Below are positions 9,761 to 18,386 of a stretch of 57,718 nt of DNA, piece after piece. This DNA comes from JANWWM01 sp046719715 (GTDB taxonomy: Bacteria > Bacteroidota > Chlorobiia > Chlorobiales > Thermochlorobacteraceae), in contig JBDNCJ010000015.1 of NCBI GenBank assembly GCA_046719715.1, forward strand, positions 1-57,718, written 5' to 3'. The notes beneath the pieces are model-generated. The model searched no databases, was not told where the DNA came from, and was given only the letters and a program-made list of their open reading frames with translations. The position numbers were made by a program, and so were the translations under genes. Position 1 is the stretch's first letter; every line of letters starts with the position of its first letter.

Positions 9761-10951
9761 ATGTTTAGATATTTCACGGCGGGAGAGTCGCACGGGCGCG
9801 CACTCTCCGCTATTATTGACGGAATGCCTGCGGGCGTTTCGCTCTCGCCCGACGTCATCAATCGACACTTGGCGCGACGGCAACAAGGCTACGGGCGCGG
9901 GCATCGAATGAAAATTGAGACCGATACCGTCGATATCCTCAACGGCGTGCGCTTCGGCAAAACCATCGGCGCACCCATTACACTGCTAATTGAAAATCGA
10001 GATTGGAAGAATTGGACGGAAAAGATGAGCCAGTTTGAGGATAAATCTGATGTTGTTAAGAAAATTCACGTGCCGCGCCCCGGACACGCCGATTTTACAG
10101 GACGTTTGAAATACGGCTTCGACGACGTGCGCCCCGTCATTGAACGCTCGTCGGCGCGAGAGACGGCGGCGCGCGTCGGCGCTTGCTCCGTTGCGCGTCA
10201 ATTCCTCAAAGAACTCGGCGTTGAAATCGGCTCGTATCTCTCTGCGATTGGAAGCGCAATTGAGCCTGACTCGTCGCTTGCCCTTGAACTGCTTTGTCAA
10301 GGCGCAGAAGCCTTGATGGAGCGCGCCGATGCGTCGCCTGTGCGCATGCTTCACAAAGAGACTGAAGAAAAAGCCATCGCGCTTATCGACGATGCCAAAC
10401 AGCGCGGCGACACGCTCGGCGGAATTATTGAAGTTTTCGTTACCGGCTTGCCGATTGGACTCGGCTCTTACGCGCAACACGACCGAAAATTAGATGCGCA
10501 ACTTGCCGCCGCAATCATTTCCATTCAAGCCGTCAAAGGCGTTGAAATTGGCACGGCGTTTCGCAATGCCATTAGTTTTGGCTCGCAGGTTCACGACGAA
10601 GTCTTCCTTGATGCACATGGAAAACCGTATCGCAAGACAAATCGCGCCGGCGGCGTTGAAGGCGGAATGACCAACGGCGAGCCGATTCATTTGCGCGTCG
10701 CCATGAAGCCGATTTCAACGCTCATGACCCCCCTTCGCTCCGTGAATTTGGATTCAATGGAAGAAGAACTCTCTCACATCGAACGCTCCGATGCCTGCGC
10801 CGCGCCAGCCTGCGGCGTGATTGCCGAAGCCGTCGTTGCGCCCGTCTTGATGAATGCGATGCTTGAAAAATTCGGCGGCGATAGTTTAGCGGAAATCGAG
10901 GAGCGTCTGATTCGACATCGCACTGAATTAGTTAAAACCTTCTCGAAGTAA
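9761..10951 (+). CDS. aroC: chorismate synthase
   Basis: 396 aa. The N-terminus MFRYFTAGESHGRALSAIID contains the AroC signature GESHG, followed by RRQQGYGRGHRMKIE with its conserved basic residues. The block GKPYRKTNRAGGVEGGMTNG is the family's late FMN/EPSP-binding region. It converts EPSP to chorismate with reduced FMN, the last shikimate step. The gene stands alone, divergent from moaA across 145 bp. Confidence 0.97.
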   Translation: MFRYFTAGESHGRALSAIIDGMPAGVSLSPDVINRHLARRQQGYGRGHRMKIETDTVDILNGVRFGKTIGAPITLLIENRDWKNWTEKMSQFEDKSDVVKKIHVPRPGHADFTGRLKYGFDDVRPVIERSSARETAARVGACSVARQFLKELGVEIGSYLSAIGSAIEPDSSLALELLCQGAEALMERADASPVRMLHKETEEKAIALIDDAKQRGDTLGGIIEVFVTGLPIGLGSYAQHDRKLDAQLAAAIISIQAVKGVEIGTAFRNAISFGSQVHDEVFLDAHGKPYRKTNRAGGVEGGMTNGEPIHLRVAMKPISTLMTPLRSVNLDSMEEELSHIERSDACAAPACGVIAEAVVAPVLMNAMLEKFGGDSLAEIEERLIRHRTELVKTFSK

Positions 10952-10967
10952 CGATGCACAGATGAAC

Positions 10968-10998
10968 ATTGTGCGCAAGGGTTTTCGGCGTATATTTG
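10968..10998 (+). promoter_or_regulatory. candidate promoter (ATTG-N19-TATATTTG)
   Basis: ATTG at 10968-10971 and TATATTTG at 10991-10998 are separated by exactly 19 bp. This matches the Bacteroidetes/Chlorobi consensus TTTG-N19-TAnnTTTG except for one base in the upstream box. It would start transcription about 50 bp before the exported-protein gene at 11049. Confidence 0.5.
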
Positions 10999-11048
10999 CG
11001 CACACCCACCTGAGTGAAGCAAAAAGCAAAACAAAAGCCAGTGCCTGA

Positions 11049-11612
11049 ATGAACCGACTTTTACTGCTGACAGCCACGCTCTTTGTGGCTGAATTTCTAT
11101 TTACGCGCCCGCTATCGGCGCAGCCGCAACCGCAAGGAGAGTTTCACCAACGTCTCTTCAAAAAAAACGATAGGGAGCGATTCAAGCGAACATCGACACC
11201 CGAAGGCGTGGGTATGGTTGTATTCGCCACGCAAGAAATTCCGAGACTTGGCACCATCAAAGAAATTGAAGCCATGCTCGAGAGCGAGTTTCGTCGCTAT
11301 CAAACCGTTTGGGCGCGATTCTTTTTGCCGAAGCATCTCGGCGCATTGCCCGACGGCATGCCAAAGCGTATCATCTATCGAATGATTGTTGAAAACAAAC
11401 TGCATTACGAAAAAGAACTGACCGATGACTACCTGCCGTTGCCAGAGTGGTCGTCGTGGATGATTCAACTGCCTGATGAGCTTCAAGAAGGCTACGACCG
11501 ACTGCCGCCAGAACCCGTTCTGCTTCGCCTTGAAGTGTGGGCAAGTAAATCGCTTACAAAAGACGGCGCAGAAAAACTCATCGCCGTCGGTGAGTGTCTC
11601 CTTCAACCTTAA
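11049..11612 (+). CDS. exported protein of unknown function
   Basis: 187 aa. Residues 1-25 (MNRLLLLTATLFVAEFLFTRPLSAQ) form a clear Sec signal peptide with a likely AxAQ-type cleavage site. The mature part is soluble and rich in charged residues, with no Cys pairs, lipobox or membrane segment. The region LGTIKEIEAMLESEFRRYQ looks helical, and DYLPLPEWSSWMIQLPDEL is Pro/Trp-rich. I do not recognise a family. It has its own candidate promoter and is followed by a decayed region, so it is probably monocistronic. Existence as a gene is well supported by the signal peptide and codon use; function is unknown. Confidence 0.75.
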   Translation: MNRLLLLTATLFVAEFLFTRPLSAQPQPQGEFHQRLFKKNDRERFKRTSTPEGVGMVVFATQEIPRLGTIKEIEAMLESEFRRYQTVWARFFLPKHLGALPDGMPKRIIYRMIVENKLHYEKELTDDYLPLPEWSSWMIQLPDELQEGYDRLPPEPVLLRLEVWASKSLTKDGAEKLIAVGECLLQP

Positions 11613-11647
11613 TCATCGCCGCCGATTCACGTTTCACTTCATCTTCT

Positions 11648-11880
11648 CTACCTCATATTCGGAAAATCAATCTCGTTGATGTTGGCGCGATTCGAGGGCG
11701 CGAGCACGCACCTAATCACACGAAGCAAATCCGCAAGCGGTATCGGGTAAAATCGCTCAACACTTCAGGCTTGGACACATTGCCCGACTTTGACGCTCGT
11801 CGTGAGACGGTGATAATTTCTTTGCACTTGTCGGCAAGATGCTGCGCCATCGCCAAGCCAATGCCACTACTCGCACTAAA
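11648..11880 (-). pseudogene. remnant of a short-chain dehydrogenase/reductase
   Basis: On the minus strand, 11880-11800 encodes SASSGIGLAMAQHLADKC...ITVSRR, the Rossmann glycine motif and beta-2 start of an SDR. In another frame, 11740-11648 encodes PLADLLRVIRCVLAPSNRAN followed by INEIDFPNMR-stop, the typical C-terminus of YdfG-like SDRs (NINEI). About 150 codons of the core, including the catalytic Tyr-Lys, are missing, and the two ends are out of frame. The start codon region is also lost. This looks like an internally deleted, frameshifted gene. The two fragments are short, so the identification is moderately sure. Confidence 0.5.
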
Positions 11881-12116
11881 AGCGCGGCGGGCGAACAGAG
11901 TTGCGAGAAAACCGCGCCCACACCGAATTGATAGGTATTGACGCTCAATCCGAACCGAATGCTTACTGAGCGCGATAAGTTGAACGAACAGCCGCACCCA
12001 ACTTTTTCGCCCGTCGAGGAAGTTCAAAAATGGATTTTGAACCTGTTTTTGGATTATTTTATGACGCATTTCGTGGCAAGTCTTTCCGCCCAAGTTTTGA
12101 ATCAAACACAAAGAAC

Positions 12117-13814
12117 ATGGCGACCACTTTTTTGAACACAAAATCCATGAGCTATGGCGAACTCATTGGAAATGGCGTTACTTACACTGTGCCGCCGTAT
12201 CAGCGCGACTATGCTTGGGAAGAAGAATTTTGGGACGATTTGTGGCAGGACATCCTTGAGATTCCAAGAGAAAAATATCACTACACCGGTTATGTCGTCT
12301 TGCAGGAAAGCGAAAAGAAAAAGTTCTCAATTATCGACGGGCAACAACGCCTCACTACCATCGCCATCATTTCGCTCGCTTGCATTAAACTACTCGATGA
12401 GTGGATTCAAAACGGCATTGATGCTGAAAGCAACAAACAGCGTAAAGAAAAACTCATCGAGCGATTCATCGGAAATCGCCCCGCCTCGTCGTTGAAACTT
12501 TCCAGCAAACTTCGGCTGAATAAAAACAGCGACGGTTTTTTCCAATCGTATCTCATTGACCAGCGCGAGCCGAGAAACAAATCGAAACTCAAACCGACGG
12601 AGAAACTGCTGTGGTCGGCGTTTGAATACTTTTGTAAGAAAGTCAGAGAAAAGTTTCAAGCCTCCCAATCGGGAGAAGCTGTGGCTTTCTTCTTAGAGGA
12701 GACTTTGGCGGAAGGATTACTTTTTACAACGATTTACGTCGATGACGACATCAATGCCTACAAAGTTTTTGAAACGCTCAATGCTCGAGGCGTTAAACTC
12801 TCAACCGCAGATTTGCTCAAAAATTACATTTTCTCGCTTGCCGCGAGCGGCGGCAATTCCGATTTTGAACACGCTGAACAGCAGTGGCAAAAAATCAACG
12901 AAACGCTAAGAGATAACGAACTCCCTGCCTTTCTGCGATACTATTGGGCGTCGCGCTACCCGATTGAGACCAAAAAAAATCTCTTCAAAGCCATTAAAAA
13001 ACAAATTGACACTGCTGAAAAATCATTTGAGTTGCTCAACCGATTAGAGGAAACCGTAGACTTGTTCGTTGCGCTTGGCAACCAAAACGATGAGTTTTGG
13101 AACAGTTGGAATAGCGAAGCAACGTCGCACATTGCGGCACTGTCTCTTTTCAGAGTCACGCAGTGCTTTCCTCTGCTTATTGCCGGATACGAAAAGTTAA
13201 GCAAAGATGAATTTGTCAAGTTGCTAAGGGTGATTGAAGTCGTCTCATTTCGCTACAATGTCATCGGCGGGCTGAATCCGAATATCGCCGAAGGGTTATA
13301 CAACAAAGCCGCCATCAAAACGACCGAAGGCATATTGCAAACGGCAAAGGCAGTTTTCCAAGAAATAAAACCGCTCTACACCAGCGATGAAAAATTCAAA
13401 AGCGATTTTTCTTTGAAAACCATCTCGCCAAAAAGCGGAAAAAATCTACTGAAATATATTCTACTCAAATTGGAAAGTCATGTTAGCGGAAAAGATTACG
13501 GGGCGTCGGATTCCGCAACGATTGAGCATATCCTTCCCGAAAATCCAAGCGAGCGTTGGCTTGATGCGTTTGATGAGACCGCAAGAGAGAGTTACACGAA
13601 TCGTTTGGGAAATTTTACATTGCTGGAAGAATCAAAGAACAAAGAGGCGGGAACAAAAGAGTTCGATGAAAAGAAAAAAATTTACAGACAAAGCCAATAC
13701 GAGTTATCGTCAAAGATTGAAGTTCTTGAATGGAATCCTGACGCTATAAAAACACGTCAAACGCAAATGGCGAAATGGGCGACGGCGATTTGGCGATTGG
13801 ATTTTAGTGACTGA
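12117..13814 (+). CDS. DUF262/DUF1524 protein, GmrSD-like modification-dependent restriction enzyme
   Basis: 565 aa from the ATG at 12117 (MATTFLNTKSMSYGEL); the upstream extension is not family-like. The N-terminal DUF262 domain has VPPYQRDYAW (about 25-34) and the nucleotide-binding/hydrolysis block IIDGQQRLTT (72-81). The C-terminal DUF1524 HNH-type nuclease has ATIEHILPENPSERW (from about 468) and NRLGNFTLLEESKNKEAG (from about 494), the H...P...N...GNxTL...N pattern. Proteins with both domains include GmrSD, BrxU and SspE, which act against phage DNA carrying modified bases or phosphorothioates. The target here is unknown. No methyltransferase or BREX/Ssp genes are adjacent, so it is a solitary defence gene. 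It ends 21 bp before the convergent rnc end. Confidence 0.88.
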   Translation: MATTFLNTKSMSYGELIGNGVTYTVPPYQRDYAWEEEFWDDLWQDILEIPREKYHYTGYVVLQESEKKKFSIIDGQQRLTTIAIISLACIKLLDEWIQNGIDAESNKQRKEKLIERFIGNRPASSLKLSSKLRLNKNSDGFFQSYLIDQREPRNKSKLKPTEKLLWSAFEYFCKKVREKFQASQSGEAVAFFLEETLAEGLLFTTIYVDDDINAYKVFETLNARGVKLSTADLLKNYIFSLAASGGNSDFEHAEQQWQKINETLRDNELPAFLRYYWASRYPIETKKNLFKAIKKQIDTAEKSFELLNRLEETVDLFVALGNQNDEFWNSWNSEATSHIAALSLFRVTQCFPLLIAGYEKLSKDEFVKLLRVIEVVSFRYNVIGGLNPNIAEGLYNKAAIKTTEGILQTAKAVFQEIKPLYTSDEKFKSDFSLKTISPKSGKNLLKYILLKLESHVSGKDYGASDSATIEHILPENPSERWLDAFDETARESYTNRLGNFTLLEESKNKEAGTKEFDEKKKIYRQSQYELSSKIEVLEWNPDAIKTRQTQMAKWATAIWRLDFSD

Positions 13815-13835
13815 GGGTTGAGAGGCGGCACATCG

Positions 13836-14696
13836 TCAGCCGTTGGGTTGAAGAGCGGCGTCTCCATCTCTCGGCTTGGATTCAACGGGCGGATTAGGTT
13901 TTTGGTCTTGAAGGTTGCGGCGCGCCATGAGTTTTGTAAAAGCTTCTTTGGCGGCGAGTTGTTCGGCGGCTTTCTTGCTTTTACCCGAGCCTTCTCCAAG
14001 CACTTCGTCGCCCAATCGGACGCCGACGGTGAAGACTTTTTTGTGCGGCGGACCGTCTTCGGAAATCACAAAGTAATACGGAAGCATAAGCCGTTCGCCT
14101 TGTGCGTATTCAAGCAATGCGCTTTTGAAATTTTGGTCGGAGTCAATCAAGGCGGCGAAGTTAGTGTGTTGAAGCATAGTGGCTTCCAAAAACGTGCGGG
14201 CTTTGTCGTAGCCGCTGTCGAGATAGACGGCGCCAATTAGTGCCTCGAAGGCATCGGCAAGTGCGGTTTCGCTTTCCCTTACGCCGTTTTGCTCCGCCGA
14301 TTCGCTCACAATAAGCAAGTTGCCCAAATTGAACTGTTTGGCATAGTGGGCTAAAATTTTGGCGTTGACGAGCTGGGAGCGGAGTTTGGTTAATGCGCCT
14401 TCATTGAAGTCGGGATAGAGTTTGTAGACATGTTCGGCAATCACCAAATCCAACACCGCGTCGCCTAAAAACTCTAATCGCTCATTTGAGACGAATTTTT
14501 CTTTGTCCAAAAAATCAATCGCCGAGCGGTGTGTGAGGGCGGTTGCAAAAAGTTGGTCGTTGTGAATCGGCGATGCCACGATGGTTTCGAGGGTTTGTTT
14601 GACGCCCTTTGAAAGAAGCGGTGAGGCGTGTCGCGGTTCAGGCGGGCTGAACAGGCGTCGGAGTCGGCGTGAAAAGTTGTCCAGAAAGTCAATCAT
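13836..14696 (-). CDS. rnc: ribonuclease III
   Basis: 286 aa from the ATG at 14696 (MIDFLDNFSRRLRRLF). A longer frame starting at 14837 would run into the end of fabF and is unlikely. The catalytic signature NERLEFLGDAVLDLVI is intact, with the second acidic set in ALADAFEALIGAVYLD. The C-terminal dsRNA-binding domain (from FKSALLEYAQ to KKAAEQLAAKEAF) is present, followed by a short Pro/Lys tail. It cleaves double-stranded RNA in rRNA and mRNA processing. As in other Chlorobi it closes the plsX-fab cluster, 76 bp after fabF. Confidence 0.95.
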   Translation of the reverse strand: MIDFLDNFSRRLRRLFSPPEPRHASPLLSKGVKQTLETIVASPIHNDQLFATALTHRSAIDFLDKEKFVSNERLEFLGDAVLDLVIAEHVYKLYPDFNEGALTKLRSQLVNAKILAHYAKQFNLGNLLIVSESAEQNGVRESETALADAFEALIGAVYLDSGYDKARTFLEATMLQHTNFAALIDSDQNFKSALLEYAQGERLMLPYYFVISEDGPPHKKVFTVGVRLGDEVLGEGSGKSKKAAEQLAAKEAFTKLMARRNLQDQKPNPPVESKPRDGDAALQPNG

Positions 14697-14772
14697 AACA
14701 GTTCTTTCATCACTTCGTCGCAAGACACGTTGGACATCGTGCGACGGACGGATTGCGTCGCACGAATCGTCG

Positions 14773-16014
14773 TCAAACTTTCTTGAAAATAATCGTTGCG
14801 TTATGCCCGCCAAAACCGAATCCGTTGTTGAGCACAAACTGAATTTCGCGTTGAACGGCGTGGTTCGGCGTTACATTCACATCGACTTCGGGGTCAAGAT
14901 GTTCGATGTTAATCGTCGGCGGCACGGTTTGGTGCTGAATTGCGAGGACGCAAGCGATGGATTCAATAACGCCCGCCGCGCCGAGCAAGTGCCCCGTCAT
15001 GGATTTCGTCGCGCTGATGTTGACGGATTGAATCGCCTCGCCGAAGCATTTTTTAATGGCTTTGAGTTCGGCGACGTCTCCGAGCGGCGTCGAGGTGCCG
15101 TGCGTGTTGATGTATTGAATTTGACTCGGCGAAACGCCTGCCTCATTCATCGCCATCTGCATAGCGGCGACGACGGAGTCGCCTTCGGGGTGAGGCGCGC
15201 TCATGTGGTAAGCGTCGGCGCTCATTCCGACGCCGGCGATTTCGGCGTAAATCGTCGCGCCGCGTTTTTCCGCCTGCTCGAGGGGCTCGATGACGAGTGC
15301 GCCCGCGCCTTCGCCCATTACAAAGCCGTCGCGGTCTTTGTCGTAAGGACGCGACGCGGTTTGAGGCGCATCGTTGCGCGTCGACATTGCTTTCATAGCG
15401 TTGAAGCCGGCGATGCCCATCGGCGTAATCGAGGCTTCAGAGCCGCCGCAAATCATCGCATCGGCGTAGCCCAACTGCAAAATCATATAGGCATCGATAA
15501 TCGCGTGCAACGAAGTGGCGCAAGCGGAAACCGTGGCATAGTTCGCGCCTTGCAGTCCGTTGCGAATCGAGAGAAATCCCGCCGCCATATTGCCAATCAT
15601 CATCGGAATAAAAAACGGACTGATTCGGTCAGGGCTTTTTTCAATGAGCGTTCGGAACTGCGCGTCGTAGATGTTCATTCCGCCGATGCCCGACCCAAAC
15701 ACGACCCCGACACGACGCAAATCCATGTTCTCTTTCGTAATCTTTGAATCTTTGAGTGCCATTTCGCCCGCAACCACGCCGAATTGACAAAATCGGTCCA
15801 TTCTCAGCGCCGCCTTTTTTTCCATAAACCGCGCCGCGTCAAAATCTTTGACTTCACAGGCAAATCTGGTTTCGTAGCCGGCTGTGTTGAAGAGCGTAAT
15901 CGCGCCCGCGCCGCTTTCGCCTTTCGACAGACCGTTCCAGTAGGCATCGATTCCCACCCCAATCGGCGTTACCGCGCCCATACCGCTAATCACAATTCTT
16001 TTCTTTTCTCGCAT
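14773..16014 (-). CDS. fabF: 3-oxoacyl-ACP synthase II (KAS II)
   Basis: 413 aa. The catalytic triad of the condensing enzyme is visible: C165 in TVSACATSLH, H305 in NTHGTSTPLGD and H342 in KSMTGHLLGAAG. It elongates acyl-ACP with malonyl-ACP in type II fatty acid synthesis and is the temperature-responsive KAS in E. coli. It follows acpP with a 116 bp gap that holds a strong hairpin, and precedes rnc. Confidence 0.97.
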   Translation of the reverse strand: MREKKRIVISGMGAVTPIGVGIDAYWNGLSKGESGAGAITLFNTAGYETRFACEVKDFDAARFMEKKAALRMDRFCQFGVVAGEMALKDSKITKENMDLRRVGVVFGSGIGGMNIYDAQFRTLIEKSPDRISPFFIPMMIGNMAAGFLSIRNGLQGANYATVSACATSLHAIIDAYMILQLGYADAMICGGSEASITPMGIAGFNAMKAMSTRNDAPQTASRPYDKDRDGFVMGEGAGALVIEPLEQAEKRGATIYAEIAGVGMSADAYHMSAPHPEGDSVVAAMQMAMNEAGVSPSQIQYINTHGTSTPLGDVAELKAIKKCFGEAIQSVNISATKSMTGHLLGAAGVIESIACVLAIQHQTVPPTINIEHLDPEVDVNVTPNHAVQREIQFVLNNGFGFGGHNATIIFKKV

Positions 16015-16067
16015 AGTTTGATTCGCTATCGCCCGACGCTTGCGTCAGGGAGAGGGTTCAAAAAGTA

Positions 16068-16108
16068 AAACCCAACTTTGTCCGCAGGATTACGTCAAAA
16101 TTGGGTTT
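16068..16108 (-). terminator. intercistronic hairpin between acpP and fabF, attenuator-like
   Basis: Arms 16068-16080 and 16096-16108 are complementary over 12 of 13 positions (AAACCCAA-x-TTTG against CAAA-x-TTGGGTTT). In the transcribed minus direction a T-rich stretch (TTTTACTTTTTG) follows at once. This has the form of an intrinsic terminator but lies inside the fab operon. It could reduce read-through into fabF or protect the 3' end of the acpP message, which usually needs much higher expression. Confidence 0.55.
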
Positions 16109-16130
16109 CTGAATGTCATTCCAAGATGAG

Positions 16131-16373
16131 TTACTTTTTTCTTTCAATGATATATTCTACTACGCTATACACGGTGGAAATCTTTTCATAATCTTCATCA
16201 GGAATTTGAATTTGGAATTGATTTTCAAACTCCATCACGAGCTCGACGGTATCCAGTGAGTCCGCCCCCAAATCATCGGTGAATTTTGATTCGTCTTTGA
16301 TTTGCTCTCTGGCGATCCCCATTTTGTTGACGATAATGTCGTAGACTTTTGTTCTCACTTCGTCGACGGTCAT
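16131..16373 (-). CDS. acpP: acyl carrier protein
   Basis: 80 aa from the ATG at 16373 (MTVDEVRTKVYDIIVNKMGI). This start is fixed by GGAGGA ending about four bases upstream; the earlier in-frame codon would place that site inside the gene. The phosphopantetheine attachment site is S39 in LGADSLDTVELVM. The protein is small and acidic with the four-helix ACP pattern. It carries growing acyl chains for the flanking Fab enzymes. It lies between fabG and fabF; a hairpin follows its stop. Confidence 0.97.
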   Translation of the reverse strand: MTVDEVRTKVYDIIVNKMGIAREQIKDESKFTDDLGADSLDTVELVMEFENQFQIQIPDEDYEKISTVYSVVEYIIERKK

Positions 16374-16471
16374 TGCTTCCTCCAAAATTTGTTTAGGTAA
16401 AAAGTTATGTAGCTAAGTTGCTGTTAGAAAAAATTTCGTGAATATACGGAAAATCCGTTGAGAAACTTGCT

Positions 16472-17221
16472 TTACATCGCCATTCCGCCATCAACACGAA
16501 GACACTCGCCCGTAATGTAACTTGCAAGTGGACTTGCCAAAAACAGAACCGCATCAGCGACTTCTTCGGCAGTGCCGGAGCGTTTGAGCGGAATTGCTGA
16601 TTCCATCTGTTTTTTGAGGTCGTCGGCAAGTGCGCCCGTCATTTCGGTATCAATCCAGCCGGGTGCAACAGCGTTGGCGAGAATGTTTCGCGACGCCAGT
16701 TCTTTAGCGATGGATTTTGTAAAGCCAATGAGCCCTGCTTTTGAGGCGGCATAGTTGGCTTGACCCGCGTTTCCAACAAGACCAATCACAGAGGTGATGT
16801 TGATAATGCGCCCTTCGCGCTGTTGCATCATCGGGCGCGTGGCGGCTTTGGTGTAATTGAACGCGCTTTTGAGATTACTGGTGATGACTTCGTCCCACTG
16901 CGCTTCGCTCATGCGCATTATGAGCGTATCGCGCGTAATGCCCGCGTTATTGACGAGAATATGCACGCCGCCGAGTTGTGAAATCGTGGTATCAACGACG
17001 GCTTGTGCTTCTGCGAAACTGACGGCATCGGCTTTAAGCGCAAGTGCTTTGACGCCAAGCGCGGTCAATTCCGCTTGTAACGCTTGGGCTTTTTCTTCCG
17101 ACGCCTTGTAGGTGAAGGCAATATTTGCCCCAGCTTCAGCAAGGCGTTTAGCAATGGCGCGCCCGATGCCTCGCGACGCGCCCGTAACCAATGCGGTTTT
17201 CCCGCTCAATGAAAGTTGCAT
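16472..17221 (-). CDS. fabG: 3-oxoacyl-ACP reductase
   Basis: 249 aa classical SDR. The NADP(H) motif is TGASRGIG (13-20), NNAG is at 91-94, and the catalytic residues are S144, Y157 and K161 (NYAASKAG). The C-terminus ITGECLRVDGGMAM is typical FabG. It reduces 3-oxoacyl-ACP in the elongation cycle. Its ATG directly abuts the fabD stop codon with no gap, which implies translational coupling. Confidence 0.97.
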   Translation of the reverse strand: MQLSLSGKTALVTGASRGIGRAIAKRLAEAGANIAFTYKASEEKAQALQAELTALGVKALALKADAVSFAEAQAVVDTTISQLGGVHILVNNAGITRDTLIMRMSEAQWDEVITSNLKSAFNYTKAATRPMMQQREGRIINITSVIGLVGNAGQANYAASKAGLIGFTKSIAKELASRNILANAVAPGWIDTEMTGALADDLKKQMESAIPLKRSGTAEEVADAVLFLASPLASYITGECLRVDGGMAM

Positions 17222-18145
17222 TTAGAATCTAACTTCGGTTTGAATTTTCAGCACGTCGTCGGCTGTCTCAACCCCAGAAACTACTGTGCTGGAATCGATG
17301 CGTCGAATTAAGCCTTGAAGCACTTTTTGCGGACCGACTTCCACGAATTCACGAATACCGCTTTGAATCATGGTTTGAACGGATTGCGTCCAAAGCACGG
17401 GGCGGGTGAGTTGAAGAAGCAAGTTTTCGCGAATGGTATCGGCATCGCGTGTCGGTTCTGCATTGACATTCATGCAAATCGGAATTTCAGCATGTTGAAA
17501 GGCAATATCGTTCAACGCTTTGGCAAGTTCTTCTTCAGCGGGTTTCATCAATGGCGAGTGAAAGGCGCCTGAAACTGTGAGTTCTTTGGCGATTTTCGCG
17601 CCGTGCATTTTCGCAAGTGAAACCGCTTGTTTGATGGCAGGCACAGTGCCGGAGAGCACGATTTGCCCAGGTGAATTGTAGTTCGCCGCTTGAATCACGC
17701 CGAAAGGACGGGCTTCGGCTAAAACGAGTTCCAAGCGTTCGTCGGGCAAGCCGATAATTGCCGCCATTGTGCCGGAGATGGTTTCGCCGGCTTTTTGCAT
17801 AAGGTCGCCGCGTTTTTGCACGATGTAGAGCGCGTCTTCGAGGCTGATTGCGCCTGCGAAATAGACAGCAGTGTATTCGCCGAGGCTATGTCCGGCGGTC
17901 ATCATCACATCGGCGCGGTCGATGAACTTTGAAGCAAGAACGCTGTGGAGAAAAATCGCGGGCTGGGTGAAGCGTGTTTGTTTGAGCGTTTCGTCGTCGC
18001 CTTCAAACATAATCTCGGTCAAATTGTAGCCGAGAATTGAGTTGGCGGCTTCGGCAAGTTCTCGCGTTTCGGCGAATTGATCGTAAAGATCTTTTGCCAT
18101 GCCGCGATACTGCGAGCCCTGTCCAGGAAAAACAAGTGCTTTCAT
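17222..18145 (-). CDS. fabD: malonyl-CoA:ACP transacylase
   Basis: 307 aa from the ATG at 18145 (MKALVFPGQGSQYRGMAKDL); a start nine codons earlier is possible but not family-like. The nucleophile S87 is in AGHSLGEY, and the later GAFHSPLM holds the catalytic His. It loads malonyl groups onto ACP. It is separated from fabH by about 240 bp, longer than elsewhere in the cluster, and directly abuts fabG. Confidence 0.96.
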   Translation of the reverse strand: MKALVFPGQGSQYRGMAKDLYDQFAETRELAEAANSILGYNLTEIMFEGDDETLKQTRFTQPAIFLHSVLASKFIDRADVMMTAGHSLGEYTAVYFAGAISLEDALYIVQKRGDLMQKAGETISGTMAAIIGLPDERLELVLAEARPFGVIQAANYNSPGQIVLSGTVPAIKQAVSLAKMHGAKIAKELTVSGAFHSPLMKPAEEELAKALNDIAFQHAEIPICMNVNAEPTRDADTIRENLLLQLTRPVLWTQSVQTMIQSGIREFVEVGPQKVLQGLIRRIDSSTVVSGVETADDVLKIQTEVRF

Positions 18146-18291
18146 GTGTTTGCGTAATTTTAATTGTTTCATGAATTAAAATTCTTCGGCTCTCACTGCG
18201 GCAAAACTCCGTTAAGTAAAATGTCGCCGCTCCAACGCACAATAGGTGAAATGTTAAATGAAATGCGTCGGTGCATTACTTAACTCGGTTT

Positions 18292-18319
18292 CTGGTCATC
18301 GTTGAATGTCCTGGTCATC
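18292..18319. repeat. short direct repeat in the fabH-fabD spacer
   Basis: CTGGTCATC occurs at 18292-18300 and again at 18311-18319, a period of 19 bp. The spacer 18146-18386 has no supported gene. The repeat could be a regulator half-site pair or chance. Confidence 0.3.
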
Positions 18320-18386
18320 AATCTGTTTCCTTCTTTCATCAAAAGAACAAAAATCTGCGTCTGATTAACGCTCACTTTGGTGGGTC

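Noticed and set aside
14697..14837. Longer N-terminus for RNase III
   Set aside because: It would overlap the 3' end of fabF and has no family similarity; the ATG at 14696 fits.
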